Translations under genes and position numbers: made by a program
In this document: positions 43,733 through 52,587 of the stretch, piece after piece
How positions within the stretch are numbered: position 1 is the first letter of the stretch
Layout: the number at the start of each line of letters is the position of its first letter
The notes under the pieces: generated by a model
Told to the model about the DNA's origin: nothing
The model's input: the letters and a program-made list of their open reading frames with translations, nothing else
Database searches by the model: none
Source: Thermoactinomyces daqus
Lineage (GTDB): Bacteria; Bacillota; Bacilli; Thermoactinomycetales; Thermoactinomycetaceae
DNA: 64,000 nt
Direction of reading: 5' to 3'
Assembly (NCBI RefSeq): GCF_000763315.1
Contig: NZ_JPST01000022.1
Span: 18,520-82,519, forward strand

Positions 43733-43767
43733 AGGCCGTCGGGAGTGCTCCTGGCGGCCGTTTTTTC
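43733..43767 (+). terminator. Terminator of the sigma operon
   Basis: GGCCG and CGGCC, with an inner GGGAG/CTCC stem, are followed by TTTTTTC. Confidence 0.85.
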
Positions 43768-43872
43768 GTAAACGGGTTCAGGTGTTTTATTTGATATTAA
43801 GATAGTTTTATTGGATAATTGTATTGGTAATGCAGTCTTCATGATTATTTGCAGTAAAAGTAAAATGAATGG

Positions 43873-43907
43873 AGGTTCACTTCGGAGCGAAGATGAACCT
43901 TTTTCTT
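43873..43907 (+). terminator. Leader hairpin before the TerC gene
   Basis: AGGTTCA pairs with TGAACCT, with CTTCG/CGAAG inside, followed by TTTTCTT. It lies 86 bp before the terC-like start, after which a TATAAT (43933-43938) is present. It may be a leader terminator; I could not fit the conserved core of the yybP-ykoY manganese riboswitch around it. Confidence 0.55.
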
Positions 43908-43992
43908 GGGTTCCAGGGGTGTTGTTCGATGGTATAATCGTGCCCCGATGCGCCCGATGAAAATCAGGCACCCGATAACCTCTACCCGGGAG

Positions 43993-44688
43993 ATGTTTGT
44001 CCTTATGATATCAGCTTTTTTGATCGGTCTGGTAAAAATTATCCTAGTCAACATTGTATTAAGCGGAGACAATGCAGTCGTGATTGCCATGGCCAGCCGG
44101 GGATTGAAACCCGAGTTGCGCAAAAAGGCAGTGTTTTGGGGGAGTTTTGGAGCGATCGGGCTCAGAGTTGTCCTTACGTTTATCGCCGCCTGGATGCTCA
44201 GAATTCCATTGGTTCAGTTCGTGGGGAGTTTGATTCTCGTCTGGATCGCCATCAAATTATTAAAGGGTGAGGATGATGCTCACGAGATCCAGGGCAGTTC
44301 GCGTTTGCTGGAAGCGTTCAGGACAATTTTAATCGCGAATCTGGTCATCAGTTTGGACAATGTGGTGGCTGTCGCAGGAGCGGCCGAAGGAAATATGGTC
44401 TTGATCATAATCGGCCTTGCGCTGAGCATTCCGCTCATCATTTGGGGGAGCCAGCTCATCATGAAACTGATGGAACGCTTCCCGGTCATTATCATTGTCG
44501 GGGGAGGATTGTTGGGGTACACCGCAGGGGAAATGATGGCGGAAGACAAAATCTTCCGGCGCCTGGTTGTCGATTCCTTTCCCGCTTTTGATGACTTTTT
44601 GCCGGTTTGTCTCACTGTATTGGTCATTGTGATTGGACTGCTCTGGAAAGTGAGGAGCAGCGAAACGAATCCTTCGGATTGCAGATGA
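43993..44688 (+). CDS. TerC family integral membrane protein (YjbE-like)
   Basis: About 231 residues with seven or so hydrophobic helices and the TerC motifs VNIVLSGDNAVVIAMA and NLVISLDNVVAVAGAA, whose Asp residues are thought to bind a metal. In bacilli, YjbE/YkoY proteins help export manganese or metallate secreted enzymes. The start is uncertain (ATG 43993 or 44005; longer frames have no ribosome site). Confidence 0.85.
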   Translation: MFVLMISAFLIGLVKIILVNIVLSGDNAVVIAMASRGLKPELRKKAVFWGSFGAIGLRVVLTFIAAWMLRIPLVQFVGSLILVWIAIKLLKGEDDAHEIQGSSRLLEAFRTILIANLVISLDNVVAVAGAAEGNMVLIIIGLALSIPLIIWGSQLIMKLMERFPVIIIVGGGLLGYTAGEMMAEDKIFRRLVVDSFPAFDDFLPVCLTVLVIVIGLLWKVRSSETNPSDCR

Positions 44689-44702
44689 CGGCAGACGGGA
44701 GC

Positions 44703-44757
44703 AGGCATAGAAGATCACTGCTGGAGACAGCTGAGATTTTCTATGCTTGTTTTTTTA
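44703..44757 (+). terminator. Terminator after the TerC gene
   Basis: AGGCATAGAA and TTCTATGCTT close a branched hairpin followed by seven T residues. Confidence 0.85.
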
Positions 44758-44834
44758 TGAAGAGAAGAATCCCGTTGGCCGGGAGCGATCTGCCCCACAG
44801 GGAAACGAACCGGGCCAAGGGATTCACGGCAGGA

Positions 44835-46187
44835 TCATAAAGTGGAAAAGAGATCAATCAAGCGCATGAAGGACAGATGGTCCCCGAAATAGCGGGAAGC
44901 GATAAAGAGGATTCCCAGCAGAAAGGAGATTAAAGGAATCATCTTATAGGAAAACTTGATCAGAGAAGCGAGCCTGAGATCATACAGCACGCGATAGACA
45001 ATCTGGGCAATTCCCACTCCGCTTTTTTGCCGGTATCGCCGGTATCCCATGGCATAAAACCAGATGATATGCAGGGAGATGATGACAATCACCCACCAGG
45101 TGAGCGGTGCTCCCACCTGCTTGAACATCCAGCCGCCAATCATCGGTCCCAGGAAGAGACCGGCCTGGGCGAGGTTGCCGATTCCGTAATAGGCTCCTCG
45201 GTAGCGGTCGTCCGCCAGCTGGTCGATCATCTTGTTTGTAATCGGAAAGATGAGCATTTCACCAAAGGTGAACAATACGATGCCGATGATAAAAAAAGAA
45301 GCGTGTTTTCCGATTGCAAACGAGGCATACCCCAGCGCGAAAATAAAGCAACCCAGGATCACGCTGCTCAGAGGGTTTTTATTCTCGGCCCAGCTGGCTA
45401 CCAGCCCCTGCAATAAGATGACCATCAACGCGTTAATGGCGATCAGGAGGGGATAGACATTTTCACCGTTGCTTAAAAGGCTGTAAAGATAAATGGGCAA
45501 GTTTGTTTCCATCTGTGAATAAACGATATAAAACAACAAACTGCCCATGATGTAATACCCGAGTGACCGATCTCGTGCCAGCACCCGGACAAAACTGGAA
45601 AACCGTGTCGACTCCTTTGGCCGGGACCATCTGGTCTGTTGCTGATAGTTACGCAATGTCACGATCAGGAGAAGCGTGTAAAGGGCAAAAGCGATTCCAG
45701 TGAAGAAAAAGGTATAAATCCCCACCCATTCATATAAGTAGGTTCCGAGCAGCGGACCGGTAACCATTCCGACATTGAGTGCAGTATACCGATATCCGAA
45801 AATTTTTAACCGCTTGGACTCTATCGTCAGATCGGCCATCAGCGCCTGGGATGCCGGATCAAAAAAAGAACGGCTCAGCCCATGTGCCAGGCTTAAACCG
45901 ATGAAGCTGTAATAATCCCTGGCAAACATAAAACCGAAGAAGACGAAAGTCCACAAAATCATCGAAAGCCAGAGAATGAACCGCCTCCCGAAGAAATCGG
46001 AGAGAGGTCCTCCGATGAGCCCACCGATTGCGCCTCCCAAACCGGCCATTCCCAAGACGGTGCTGACCTGCAAAACTTCCAGGTGCATTTGTTTTGTAAG
46101 GTAAAAAGAGAGGAAAGGCAAACTCATAAACACAGCCATCCGCGTAAAAGCCGTCCCGAACAACAAAAACAGGACAATGGGATGCAT
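44835..46187 (-). CDS. MFS transporter (multidrug-type)
   Basis: About 450 residues, twelve hydrophobic helices, motif A GGPLSDFFGRRF between helices 2 and 3, and MVTGPLLGTYLYE in helix 5. It resembles bacillary MDR permeases of the YttB/YceJ kind (tentative). ATG 46187 follows AGGAG closely; a GTG at 46253 after GAGGGG would add 22 residues. A TetR regulator is encoded upstream on the same strand, ~170 bp away, and may control it. Confidence 0.83.
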   Translation of the reverse strand: MHPIVLFLLFGTAFTRMAVFMSLPFLSFYLTKQMHLEVLQVSTVLGMAGLGGAIGGLIGGPLSDFFGRRFILWLSMILWTFVFFGFMFARDYYSFIGLSLAHGLSRSFFDPASQALMADLTIESKRLKIFGYRYTALNVGMVTGPLLGTYLYEWVGIYTFFFTGIAFALYTLLLIVTLRNYQQQTRWSRPKESTRFSSFVRVLARDRSLGYYIMGSLLFYIVYSQMETNLPIYLYSLLSNGENVYPLLIAINALMVILLQGLVASWAENKNPLSSVILGCFIFALGYASFAIGKHASFFIIGIVLFTFGEMLIFPITNKMIDQLADDRYRGAYYGIGNLAQAGLFLGPMIGGWMFKQVGAPLTWWVIVIISLHIIWFYAMGYRRYRQKSGVGIAQIVYRVLYDLRLASLIKFSYKMIPLISFLLGILFIASRYFGDHLSFMRLIDLFSTL

Positions 46188-46419
46188 GCGCTCCTGTTTG
46201 TATTTTTCTTTTCTGGATAAAGTGCCTGCCTGGATTCCTTCTATTCTCGCCACCCCCCTCTTTTGGAAAATCAAGCGGGTTTTGGTGAATTTATTATGGA
46301 AAAAACTGAATTCATTTTTATCATAGCGGATAGCATGAAAATGGTACAATGTATAGTTTTTGAATTATTTGCTCTTGGTGTAATTTTTAGCCCTGGTTTT
46401 AACCGGAGTAACCGGTCTT

Positions 46420-47049
46420 TTATCTGTGATGATGCGGAAATTGTCCGATTTTCAGATGCTGTATCCGTAACCGCGTCAATTGCATGGCCATGTATTCCGG
46501 AGGATAAGGGAGGTTGTTTCTCAACCACCAGGCAATGACGCCGAGGTAAGCGGAGGCGGCATAATGGATGAGAATTTCCTTGGGAACAGCCGGTTGTATA
46601 TCATAGGCCGTACTTTGATTGAGGCGTTCATTCAAAATATCGGCAAATACATCAAGCAGGCGAAACAAAAAGCGTTGTTGTCCGTTCATGTTAAGCATGA
46701 CTTTGTAAAACTGCTGGTGTTTGGCGACATGCTCAAAGACATAGACCAGATCAGGAAGAGGACGAACCACATTTCCATTGGCATCGGTGATGTTTTCACT
46801 GTCCAACCGGCATTGTTGCATCCCTTCCACCAGTTCCGCCAAAATTTCCTCGATACTTTGCATCAAAAGATCCCCTTTATCCCGGTAATGGAGGTAAAAA
46901 GTAGCCCGGTTCAAAGTTGCTCGCCGGGTGATTTCCTGTACGCTGATCGCATCGTATCCTTTTTCCCCCATCAGTTCGATCAGGGCATTACGCAGCATTT
47001 TGCGCGTACGGACAACCCGGGGATCAAGTTTTTTCCGTTGATTTTTCAT
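46420..47049 (-). CDS. TetR/AcrR family regulator
   Basis: About 209 residues with an N-terminal helix-turn-helix (DAISVQEITRRATLNRATFY, HYRDKGDLL) and a YvdT/TetR_C-type helical domain. ATG 47049 is 6 bp after AGGGGG. It is divergent from asnB, and the ~180 bp between them contains an inverted repeat at 47180-47198. It could repress the MFS gene, itself or asnB. Confidence 0.86.
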   Translation of the reverse strand: MKNQRKKLDPRVVRTRKMLRNALIELMGEKGYDAISVQEITRRATLNRATFYLHYRDKGDLLMQSIEEILAELVEGMQQCRLDSENITDANGNVVRPLPDLVYVFEHVAKHQQFYKVMLNMNGQQRFLFRLLDVFADILNERLNQSTAYDIQPAVPKEILIHYAASAYLGVIAWWLRNNLPYPPEYMAMQLTRLRIQHLKIGQFPHHHR

Positions 47050-47137
47050 GGTCATCCCCCTGTGGAGTTTTCATGTATTTATAATCAATCATTCCCCTTT
47101 TTGTCGATTAATCAACGGGTTAGAAACAGTTTGCTTG

Positions 47138-47165
47138 TTGAAATATATACTACATGTATTATAAT
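47138..47165 (+). promoter_or_regulatory. Promoter of asnB
   Basis: TTGAAA (47138-47143), 16-bp spacer, TATAAT (47160-47165). Confidence 0.65.
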
Positions 47166-47179
47166 AAACGATGTGTTGA

Positions 47180-47198
47180 TTAACAAACGTCGTGTTAA
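47180..47198. promoter_or_regulatory. Candidate operator between tetR and asnB
   Basis: TTAACAAACGTCGTGTTAA is an inverted repeat (TTAACA/TGTTAA with a 7-bp centre) just downstream of the asnB -10. Its size and position suit a TetR-type operator. Confidence 0.55.
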
Positions 47199-47229
47199 TA
47201 AAGTCGGTAAATGATGGGAGATGGTTGAC

Positions 47230-49053
47230 ATGTGTGGAATTACCGGCTGGATCGATTGGGAAAATGACATTTCCGGTCAAAAGGAAATTCTGGAGAAAAT
47301 GGCGGGAACGATTCAAAATCGCGGACCTGACGCAGAGGGTTTTTGGCTGTCACCCCGGGCCGGTCTGGCTCACCGCCGCCTGATCGTGATCGATCCGGAA
47401 GGTGGTCTGCAACCGATGGTGGAGCGATGGGGAGACCGTCTTTTCGCGATGACATACAACGGCGAAATCTATAATTATCTTGAACTGAAAAAAGAATTGC
47501 AAGAACGTGGCCATACCTTTAAAACCAATTCGGATACCGAAGTGTTGTTGCACACCTACCTCGAATGGGGAGAAGACTGCGTACGGCACCTGAACGGGAT
47601 TTTTGCCTTTGCCATCTGGGACGATGCGAACCAAAAACTGTTTTTGGCACGTGACCACCTGGGCGTGAAACCGCTGTTTTACACGGAAAAGGGAAGCATG
47701 ATCCTGTTTGCGTCCGAGATCAAGGCGATCCTGGCACATCCGGAAGTGAAACCGGAATTGGATGCAGACGGATTGGCGGAGATTTTCGGAAACGGCCCGA
47801 TGCGTACGCCCGGCGTGGGTGTATTCAAAGGGATCAAAGAGGTTCGCGCCGGCCATTCGATCACCTTTACCCGCGAAGGCAAACGGGTGACCCGCTACTG
47901 GCAACTGGAAAGCAAACCCCATACGGATGACGTGGAAACAACCGCAGCCAAAATTCGCGAAATCCTGGAAGATACCGTCCGTCGCCAACTCATCTCCGAC
48001 ATGCCGCTGGTGGCCATGCTTTCCGGCGGGCTGGATTCGAGCGGTCTGACGGCGATTGCCGGAAAGGAACTGGCGAAAGAGAATCGCACCCTGCACACGT
48101 ATTCGCTCGATTTTGTCGGCAGCGATCGCGATTTCCAAACGGATTTGCTCCATCGCGATCTCGATGAACCGTGGGTAAAACGTGTTTCCGAACATGTGAA
48201 AACCGAGCACCATACGATTGTCCTCGATTCGGAGGAATTGCTTGAAAACCTGCTGGTTCCGTTAAGGGCACGTGACCTGCCGGGGATCGGGGAGATGGAA
48301 ACGTCCCTCTACTTGCTCTTCCGGGAAATTAAAAAAGATGCCACGGTCGCCTTGTCCGGTGAATCGGCAGATGAAGTATTCAGCGGATATCCCTGGTTCC
48401 ATCAGGATGAGTTCCTCAATGCGGGCACATTCCCGTGGCGGGTGAGCACCACCGGCTATTTGTCCAGTTTATTGTCCCAGGAAACGCTGAATTATGCCCG
48501 TCCTGACGACTATGTGCAGACGCGCTATGCAGAAGCGATTTCCGAAGTTCCGGCTTTGGAGGGAGAAGGCGATCTCGAAGCGCGGCAACGGGAAATGTCT
48601 TACCTGTTTATTACCCGGTTCCTGCCGTTTATGCTCGATCGCAAAGACCGGACCAGCATGTACACGGGCTTTGAGGTTCGCGTTCCGTTCTGTGATTATC
48701 GTTTGGTCGAGTACCTGTGGAATGTGCCCTACCGGGTGAAAACAGTCGATAACATTGAAAAAGGGATTTTGCGGCGTGCACTGAAAGGTTATCTGCCTGA
48801 CGATGTGCTTTATCGCAGAAAAAGCGCCTATCCGACTGCGCAAAACCCTGTTTATTACCAAGCGATTATCCGCTGGGCCAACGATATCCTGGCTGACCAT
48901 AACTCCCCGATCTACTCCCTGGTCAACAGACGAAACGTGCAGGCGTTGATCGATGGCAAAGCCGGCGTCGACGAAGGACAGATCGTCAAAGCACTGGAGT
49001 ATTTGATTCAAGTGAATTCCTGGATCAAAGAATATGGCATAACCATTTCCTGA
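47230..49053 (+). CDS. asnB: Asparagine synthase (glutamine-hydrolysing)
   Basis: 607 residues. The start at 47230 makes Cys the residue after Met (MCGITGWIDW), the N-terminal nucleophile of the glutaminase domain (~1-215). The ATP-pyrophosphatase domain follows with SGGLDSSGLT. ALSGESADEVFSGYPW and the late RVPFCDYRLVEYLWNV are typical of AsnB. It makes Asn from Asp, Gln and ATP; AsnB homologues also amidate cell-wall or secondary-metabolite substrates. An in-frame upstream codon at 47221 would mask the Cys. Confidence 0.92.
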   Translation: MCGITGWIDWENDISGQKEILEKMAGTIQNRGPDAEGFWLSPRAGLAHRRLIVIDPEGGLQPMVERWGDRLFAMTYNGEIYNYLELKKELQERGHTFKTNSDTEVLLHTYLEWGEDCVRHLNGIFAFAIWDDANQKLFLARDHLGVKPLFYTEKGSMILFASEIKAILAHPEVKPELDADGLAEIFGNGPMRTPGVGVFKGIKEVRAGHSITFTREGKRVTRYWQLESKPHTDDVETTAAKIREILEDTVRRQLISDMPLVAMLSGGLDSSGLTAIAGKELAKENRTLHTYSLDFVGSDRDFQTDLLHRDLDEPWVKRVSEHVKTEHHTIVLDSEELLENLLVPLRARDLPGIGEMETSLYLLFREIKKDATVALSGESADEVFSGYPWFHQDEFLNAGTFPWRVSTTGYLSSLLSQETLNYARPDDYVQTRYAEAISEVPALEGEGDLEARQREMSYLFITRFLPFMLDRKDRTSMYTGFEVRVPFCDYRLVEYLWNVPYRVKTVDNIEKGILRRALKGYLPDDVLYRRKSAYPTAQNPVYYQAIIRWANDILADHNSPIYSLVNRRNVQALIDGKAGVDEGQIVKALEYLIQVNSWIKEYGITIS

Positions 49054-49097
49054 TGTAATTTGAATTTCCCACTTTACCACGAAGCTACCCCTTGATA

Positions 49098-49140
49098 GGC
49101 CAATTCCTGTATGAATTGCAGGGATTGGCCTTTTATTTTT
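49098..49140 (+). terminator. Terminator of asnB
   Basis: GGCCAATTCCTG pairs with CAGGGATTGGCC (one mismatch) and runs into TTTTATTTTT. Confidence 0.85.
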
Positions 49141-49227
49141 GATTTACCTCTTTGCATAATTGGGAATCCCTGTTACTGTAAGAGTAAGAACAAAAGTCAC
49201 TTGTGTCATCCGGATAAAGGAGGAGCC

Positions 49228-49812
49228 ATGTATTCATTTGCGAAAATCATTGCTACAACCATTTTAAAAATTTTCTATCGCATTCGTGTTGAGGGAGCAG
49301 AGAACGTTCCAGCCGAAGGAGGCTTTGTCTTGGCCTGCACCCACACGGGCTGGTTGGATATTATTGCGCTCGGTGTTTCCATTCCGAGGCCGATTCACTA
49401 TATGGCAAAAATTGAATTGTTCAAGATACCGCTTGTCGCCTGGTTTTTGGGCAAATTGAACAGCTTTCCCGTCAACCGGGATCAACCCGGCCCCAGTTCC
49501 CTGAAAACGCCGATTCGCTTACTTAAAAAAGGAGAAGTGGTGGGGATTTTCCCCAGCGGTACCCGGACCAAGGAATCAGTACCTTTGAAAAGAGGGGCGG
49601 CGTACTTGGCCGACCGGGCGAAAGTGCCCATTCTCCCGGCGGTTTATGAAGGTCCGGAGTCGCTGCGGTTGGGAGATCTTTTTAAAGGGAAGACAATCGT
49701 GATTCGGTTTGGCGAATTGATCGCGCACGAACAGGAGGATGGAGACCGGCAGAAAGCTTTGCTCAATTGCTTAAATGAACGGATGGAGTTTTTAGCCGGG
49801 GAAAAAAAGTAA
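49228..49812 (+). CDS. plsC: 1-acyl-glycerol-3-phosphate acyltransferase
   Basis: 194 residues, the usual PlsC size. The HX4D catalytic motif is HTGWLD, motif II lies around FPVNRDQ, motif III is FPSGTR (FPEGTR variant common in bacilli) and motif IV is ILPAVYEG. It converts lysophosphatidate to phosphatidate at the cytoplasmic membrane. ATG 49228 follows AAAGGAGGAG. Confidence 0.9.
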   Translation: MYSFAKIIATTILKIFYRIRVEGAENVPAEGGFVLACTHTGWLDIIALGVSIPRPIHYMAKIELFKIPLVAWFLGKLNSFPVNRDQPGPSSLKTPIRLLKKGEVVGIFPSGTRTKESVPLKRGAAYLADRAKVPILPAVYEGPESLRLGDLFKGKTIVIRFGELIAHEQEDGDRQKALLNCLNERMEFLAGEKK

Positions 49813-49844
49813 AAAGCACTCCCCTTTTGCGGGAAGTGCCGGGA

Positions 49845-50801
49845 TTACACTCTTCCGTCTGCGGGAGGAGTGTTTTCTTTTGTCGGTGTGTTCTCATAGG
49901 CTGGAATTTGCAGCAGTTGATCCAGAGTGACGATTTCATATCCTTGGTTTTTCAGATATTGAATCGTTTTTCGCAGCGATTTGACGGTTGCACTGCGATC
50001 ACCTCCAGCGCAATGCTCCAGGATGATGCTCCCGGGTTGCACCTCTTTGACGATCGTTTGATAAATGCCTTCCGGTGTGCGCCCTGCTTTCCAATCTTCT
50101 GTATCCACGTCCCAATCGATAATCTGGTAACCTTTGGCCAGGATTTGTTCTTTTCCGCCATGGATCGCTTCATAGGGGGGACGGAAAAAATGAACCTTGT
50201 AGCCGATGATTTTATAGATTTCTTGGTCGGCCCGTTCCAGTTCACTTTCCAGCTGTTTTTGCGTAAGCTTCGGAATCAGCGGATGATCCCATGTATGGTT
50301 TCCGATTATATGGCCCTCTGACACAATGCGTTTTAACATCTGAGGGTTTTTGTGAGCCATTTTTCCAACGACAAAAAAAGTGGCATGCACATTTTCTTCC
50401 TTTAGAATATCCAAAATTTGCGGGGTGTATTGATCATCAGGCCCGTCATCAAATGTCAGGGCGACCTTTTTTATTTTGCGCGAACTGTTAAAGATCACCG
50501 ATTGATCCTTGAGGCGCGCCAGATCTTCAGATTGTTTTTGGTCCAATGTATCCGGATTGACCGGGGTGAACTCGTATTTTGGAATCGGATTGGTTACGGC
50601 CGGTTTGCTTGGTTTTTGCTGATCCGCATTTTGTTTGCTTCCGGAAGCATATTGTTTTTGATCCTGAGGATGATTCGTTTCAGCCGAAGAAGGATGTTTT
50701 TGTTGCTCATTATGTACTTGGTCCGCTTGATCAGTAGTACATCCTGACAGGAACAGGCTCATACCGAGAAAAAAGGACCCAATGGCGAGGATTCGGCGCA
50801 T
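49845..50801 (-). CDS. Polysaccharide deacetylase lipoprotein
   Basis: 318 residues. The lipoprotein signal ends in LFLSGC. A ~90-residue Gln/Lys/Ser-rich linker follows, then a NodB domain with TFDDGPD (metal Asp), HATFFVVG, GNHTWDHP (metal His pair) and FRPPYEA. It likely removes acetyl groups from peptidoglycan or another wall glycan outside the membrane. The C-terminal half ends IILEHCAGG then a standard barrel closure. It is convergent with plsC. Confidence 0.9.
   Translation of the reverse strand: MRRILAIGSFFLGMSLFLSGCTTDQADQVHNEQQKHPSSAETNHPQDQKQYASGSKQNADQQKPSKPAVTNPIPKYEFTPVNPDTLDQKQSEDLARLKDQSVIFNSSRKIKKVALTFDDGPDDQYTPQILDILKEENVHATFFVVGKMAHKNPQMLKRIVSEGHIIGNHTWDHPLIPKLTQKQLESELERADQEIYKIIGYKVHFFRPPYEAIHGGKEQILAKGYQIIDWDVDTEDWKAGRTPEGIYQTIVKEVQPGSIILEHCAGGDRSATVKSLRKTIQYLKNQGYEIVTLDQLLQIPAYENTPTKENTPPADGRV
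49846..49880 (+). terminator. Terminator of plsC, overlapping the convergent deacetylase gene
   Basis: ACACTCTTCC pairs with GGGAGGAGTGT, followed by TTTTCTTTT on the plus strand. It overlaps the last codons of the minus-strand gene. Confidence 0.65.
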
Positions 50802-51083
50802 ATAGGTTCACCTCAATGTTAGTTTGAACAATAGTTGACAAAAAAACAGAGCATAGCCCTGACGAAAATCAAAGTGATTTCCAAAAAATGATATGTCAAA
50901 GAGCAATTTAACGACCTTACTAAATGATTGTATAATGGTTGAACGAAGAAAGATGTGAATAAGAATTGAATTTTTTCACAGTCGTCGTGAAGATTTATTG
51001 GAGAACAGCCATAAACGGGAAAAGCCAGCTTTTTGAGCCCGGATCTTGCTTAAAAAAGAGAAAAATTTTTTGGGGAAAGATGC

Positions 51084-51112
51084 TTGACTTTCAAATGCGG
51101 ATGAGTTATATT
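51084..51112 (+). promoter_or_regulatory. Promoter of tRNA-Ala
   Basis: TTGACT (51084-51089), 17-bp spacer, TATATT (51107-51112), 40 bp before the tRNA. The gene-free stretch 50802-51083 shows nothing else I can name. Confidence 0.7.
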
Positions 51113-51152
51113 TATAAATGTCAGTTCGATTCGACGCAAAAATGCATATCGC

Positions 51153-51228
51153 GGGGCATTAGCTCAGCTGGGAGAGCGCTACACTGGCAGTGTAGAGGTC
51201 AGCGGTTCGAGCCCGCTATGCTCCACCA
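51153..51228 (+). tRNA. tRNA-Ala (anticodon GGC)
   Basis: A complete 76-nt cloverleaf with encoded CCA: acceptor GGGGCAT/ATGCTCC, D arm with AGCTCAGCTGGGAGAGC, anticodon stem CTACA/TGTAG with loop CTGGCAG (anticodon GGC), and T arm AGCGG-TTCGAGC-CCGCT. Confidence 0.95.
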
Positions 51229-51235
51229 AAAGAAA

Positions 51236-51258
51236 GCCGCGAGATTTCGCGGTTTTTT
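51236..51258 (+). terminator. Terminator of tRNA-Ala
   Basis: GCCGCGA/TCGCGG stem followed by TTTTTT, 8 bp after the CCA. Confidence 0.85.
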
Positions 51259-51296
51259 GCTGTTCTCAGAAATTGGAAAAGGGCCAAACATGGCCG

Positions 51297-51317
51297 TTTG
51301 ACCACATTTTGACCACA
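51297..51317. repeat. Tandem 11-bp direct repeat beside tRNA-Ala
   Basis: TTTGACCACA occurs at 51297-51306 and 51308-51317, period 11. It lies 69 bp after the tRNA and may be integrase arm-type sites of an attachment region. Just upstream is GGCCAAACATGGCC, a small palindrome. Confidence 0.5.
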
Positions 51318-51346
51318 CACTTAAGGTAAGTGGGATGCACTAAAGA

Positions 51347-51378
51347 GGGCTGATGTTATTCTATATTGACATCAGCCC
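51347..51378 (-). terminator. Hairpin after the minus-strand hypothetical gene
   Basis: GGGCTGATGT pairs with ACATCAGCCC, 12-nt loop. On the minus strand it lies 28 bp after the stop at 51406 and is followed by a short T-containing stretch. Confidence 0.55.
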
Positions 51379-51405
51379 TTTCGGCGGCGCAATTACTACT
51401 ATGAG

Positions 51406-52044
51406 TTATGGTTCTTTCAACCCTTTTTTGATTGTTTCAAGTGGCCAGTTATGGGAAGGTGTGTCTGCTAATCCAGGAAAGCCGCCCCATTTTAGAGAAA
51501 ACGTTAGATAGTCCAAAAAAGTCATTGAGACTTGATCCATAATGATTATCGGATTGACTGCAGAGGTGGGAAATTCAATATGATAAAACATGCCTCCGCT
51601 GACATTTTCCTTATGAAGCCAATCGGGAGCGATTGGATAATAAAATATATTTTCTTGCTCTTCAATGTCCTGACACTCTTCCCATTCTACGATTGCCGCA
51701 TCAATCGATTCGATCCACAGGGCATCTGCGTAAATTTCCTCCCAATCAGGATGAAACCCTTGAAAGTTTACGCCGCCGATATGCTTATAGAAACACTTTA
51801 ATACGAGTGGAATAGGCCCGATCTTCCTTTCCAGATATGATATCTTCTCTGGCAACAAAGGATCGGGTTCCATTATGACTTCATAAGGATGAGGGCCATG
51901 GGTATGGAATTGATAGTTCAACTCTTCCAGATTCGTTTTTAGCAATTGAATGGACTGTTTAAAGTGAAGGATTTGCCTTTCAATCTTAATGAACCCCAAA
52001 AGTCGGATCCGCACCAAATCCCTGGCTGGCACTAAAGGTAGCAT
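51406..52044 (-). CDS. Hypothetical protein, possibly SMI1/KNR4-like
   Basis: About 212 residues, acidic and Trp/Phe-rich (LPEKISYLERKIGPIPLVL, YKHIGGVNFQGFHPDWEE). The order (acidic N-terminal helix, LPxxI, FYKHIGGVNF) recalls the SMI1/KNR4 (SUKH) fold, common among immunity proteins of contact-dependent toxins, but the match is weak. ATG 52044 has AGAAGGA 8 bp upstream. No toxin gene is adjacent. It is the first gene after the tRNA boundary. Confidence 0.55.
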   Translation of the reverse strand: MLPLVPARDLVRIRLLGFIKIERQILHFKQSIQLLKTNLEELNYQFHTHGPHPYEVIMEPDPLLPEKISYLERKIGPIPLVLKCFYKHIGGVNFQGFHPDWEEIYADALWIESIDAAIVEWEECQDIEEQENIFYYPIAPDWLHKENVSGGMFYHIEFPTSAVNPIIIMDQVSMTFLDYLTFSLKWGGFPGLADTPSHNWPLETIKKGLKEP

Positions 52045-52119
52045 CTTATCGTCCTTCTCTTGTCCCAACAATTAACCAGTATATACAAAAAAAATTCTTT
52101 AATAAGCCCATTTCACGAG

Positions 52120-52583
52120 TAGTACCTAGTCCGGATGGTTTTCGGCAGACCATTCTGATAAAACAGCATGTTTTAGAATATGCTCTTCCACTAAGTAAGA
52201 CAGCCTCGGCTCTTCTTGGTTTGAAGCAATTGATTGAGGATAAAGGATATAACGTTCACCATCCAGTGGATGTACGTTTTAGTGGAGCGGATGAACCTTG
52301 GCTTAGTCCAGCACATGGACGTAAAACTTGTTATATTGGGGTGATTATGTACAGGCCTTTTGGAAAAGACATACCTTATGAAGATTATTTTCGTGATGTT
52401 GATGTCCTATTCTATAAATTGGGAGGCAGACCTCATTGGGGGAAAATTCACTACCGAGACGCTTCGGACTTGAGGTCAGTTTACCCTTATTGGAATGATT
52501 TCTTAAAACTACGGGATCAGCTAGATCCAAATGGAGTTTTTCTAAATGATTATCTTCAACTTGTTCTAGGAGTGGGGAGGTGA
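52120..52583 (+). pseudogene. Sugar-lactone oxidase (D-arabinono-1,4-lactone oxidase type), C-terminal fragment
   Basis: Only the C-terminal ~150 residues of an FAD-dependent ALO-type oxidase remain: EYALPLSKTASALL, VDVRFSGADEPWLSPAHGR, GGRPHWGKIHY and DPNGVFLNDYL. The FAD-binding half (~250 residues) is missing and no credible start exists; the frame is open to about 52077. PHWGK is the conserved substrate/FAD-proximal motif. It abuts the aldo/keto reductase gene by 4 bp, so the two were once an operon. Confidence 0.75.
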
Positions 52584-52587
52584 AAAT

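Noticed and set aside
43768..43992. Manganese (yybP-ykoY) riboswitch before the TerC gene
   Set aside because: The gene context suggests it and a hairpin is present, but I could not find the conserved aptamer core.
47350..48213. A 287-codon minus-strand frame
   Set aside because: Antisense to asnB, whose catalytic motifs are intact.
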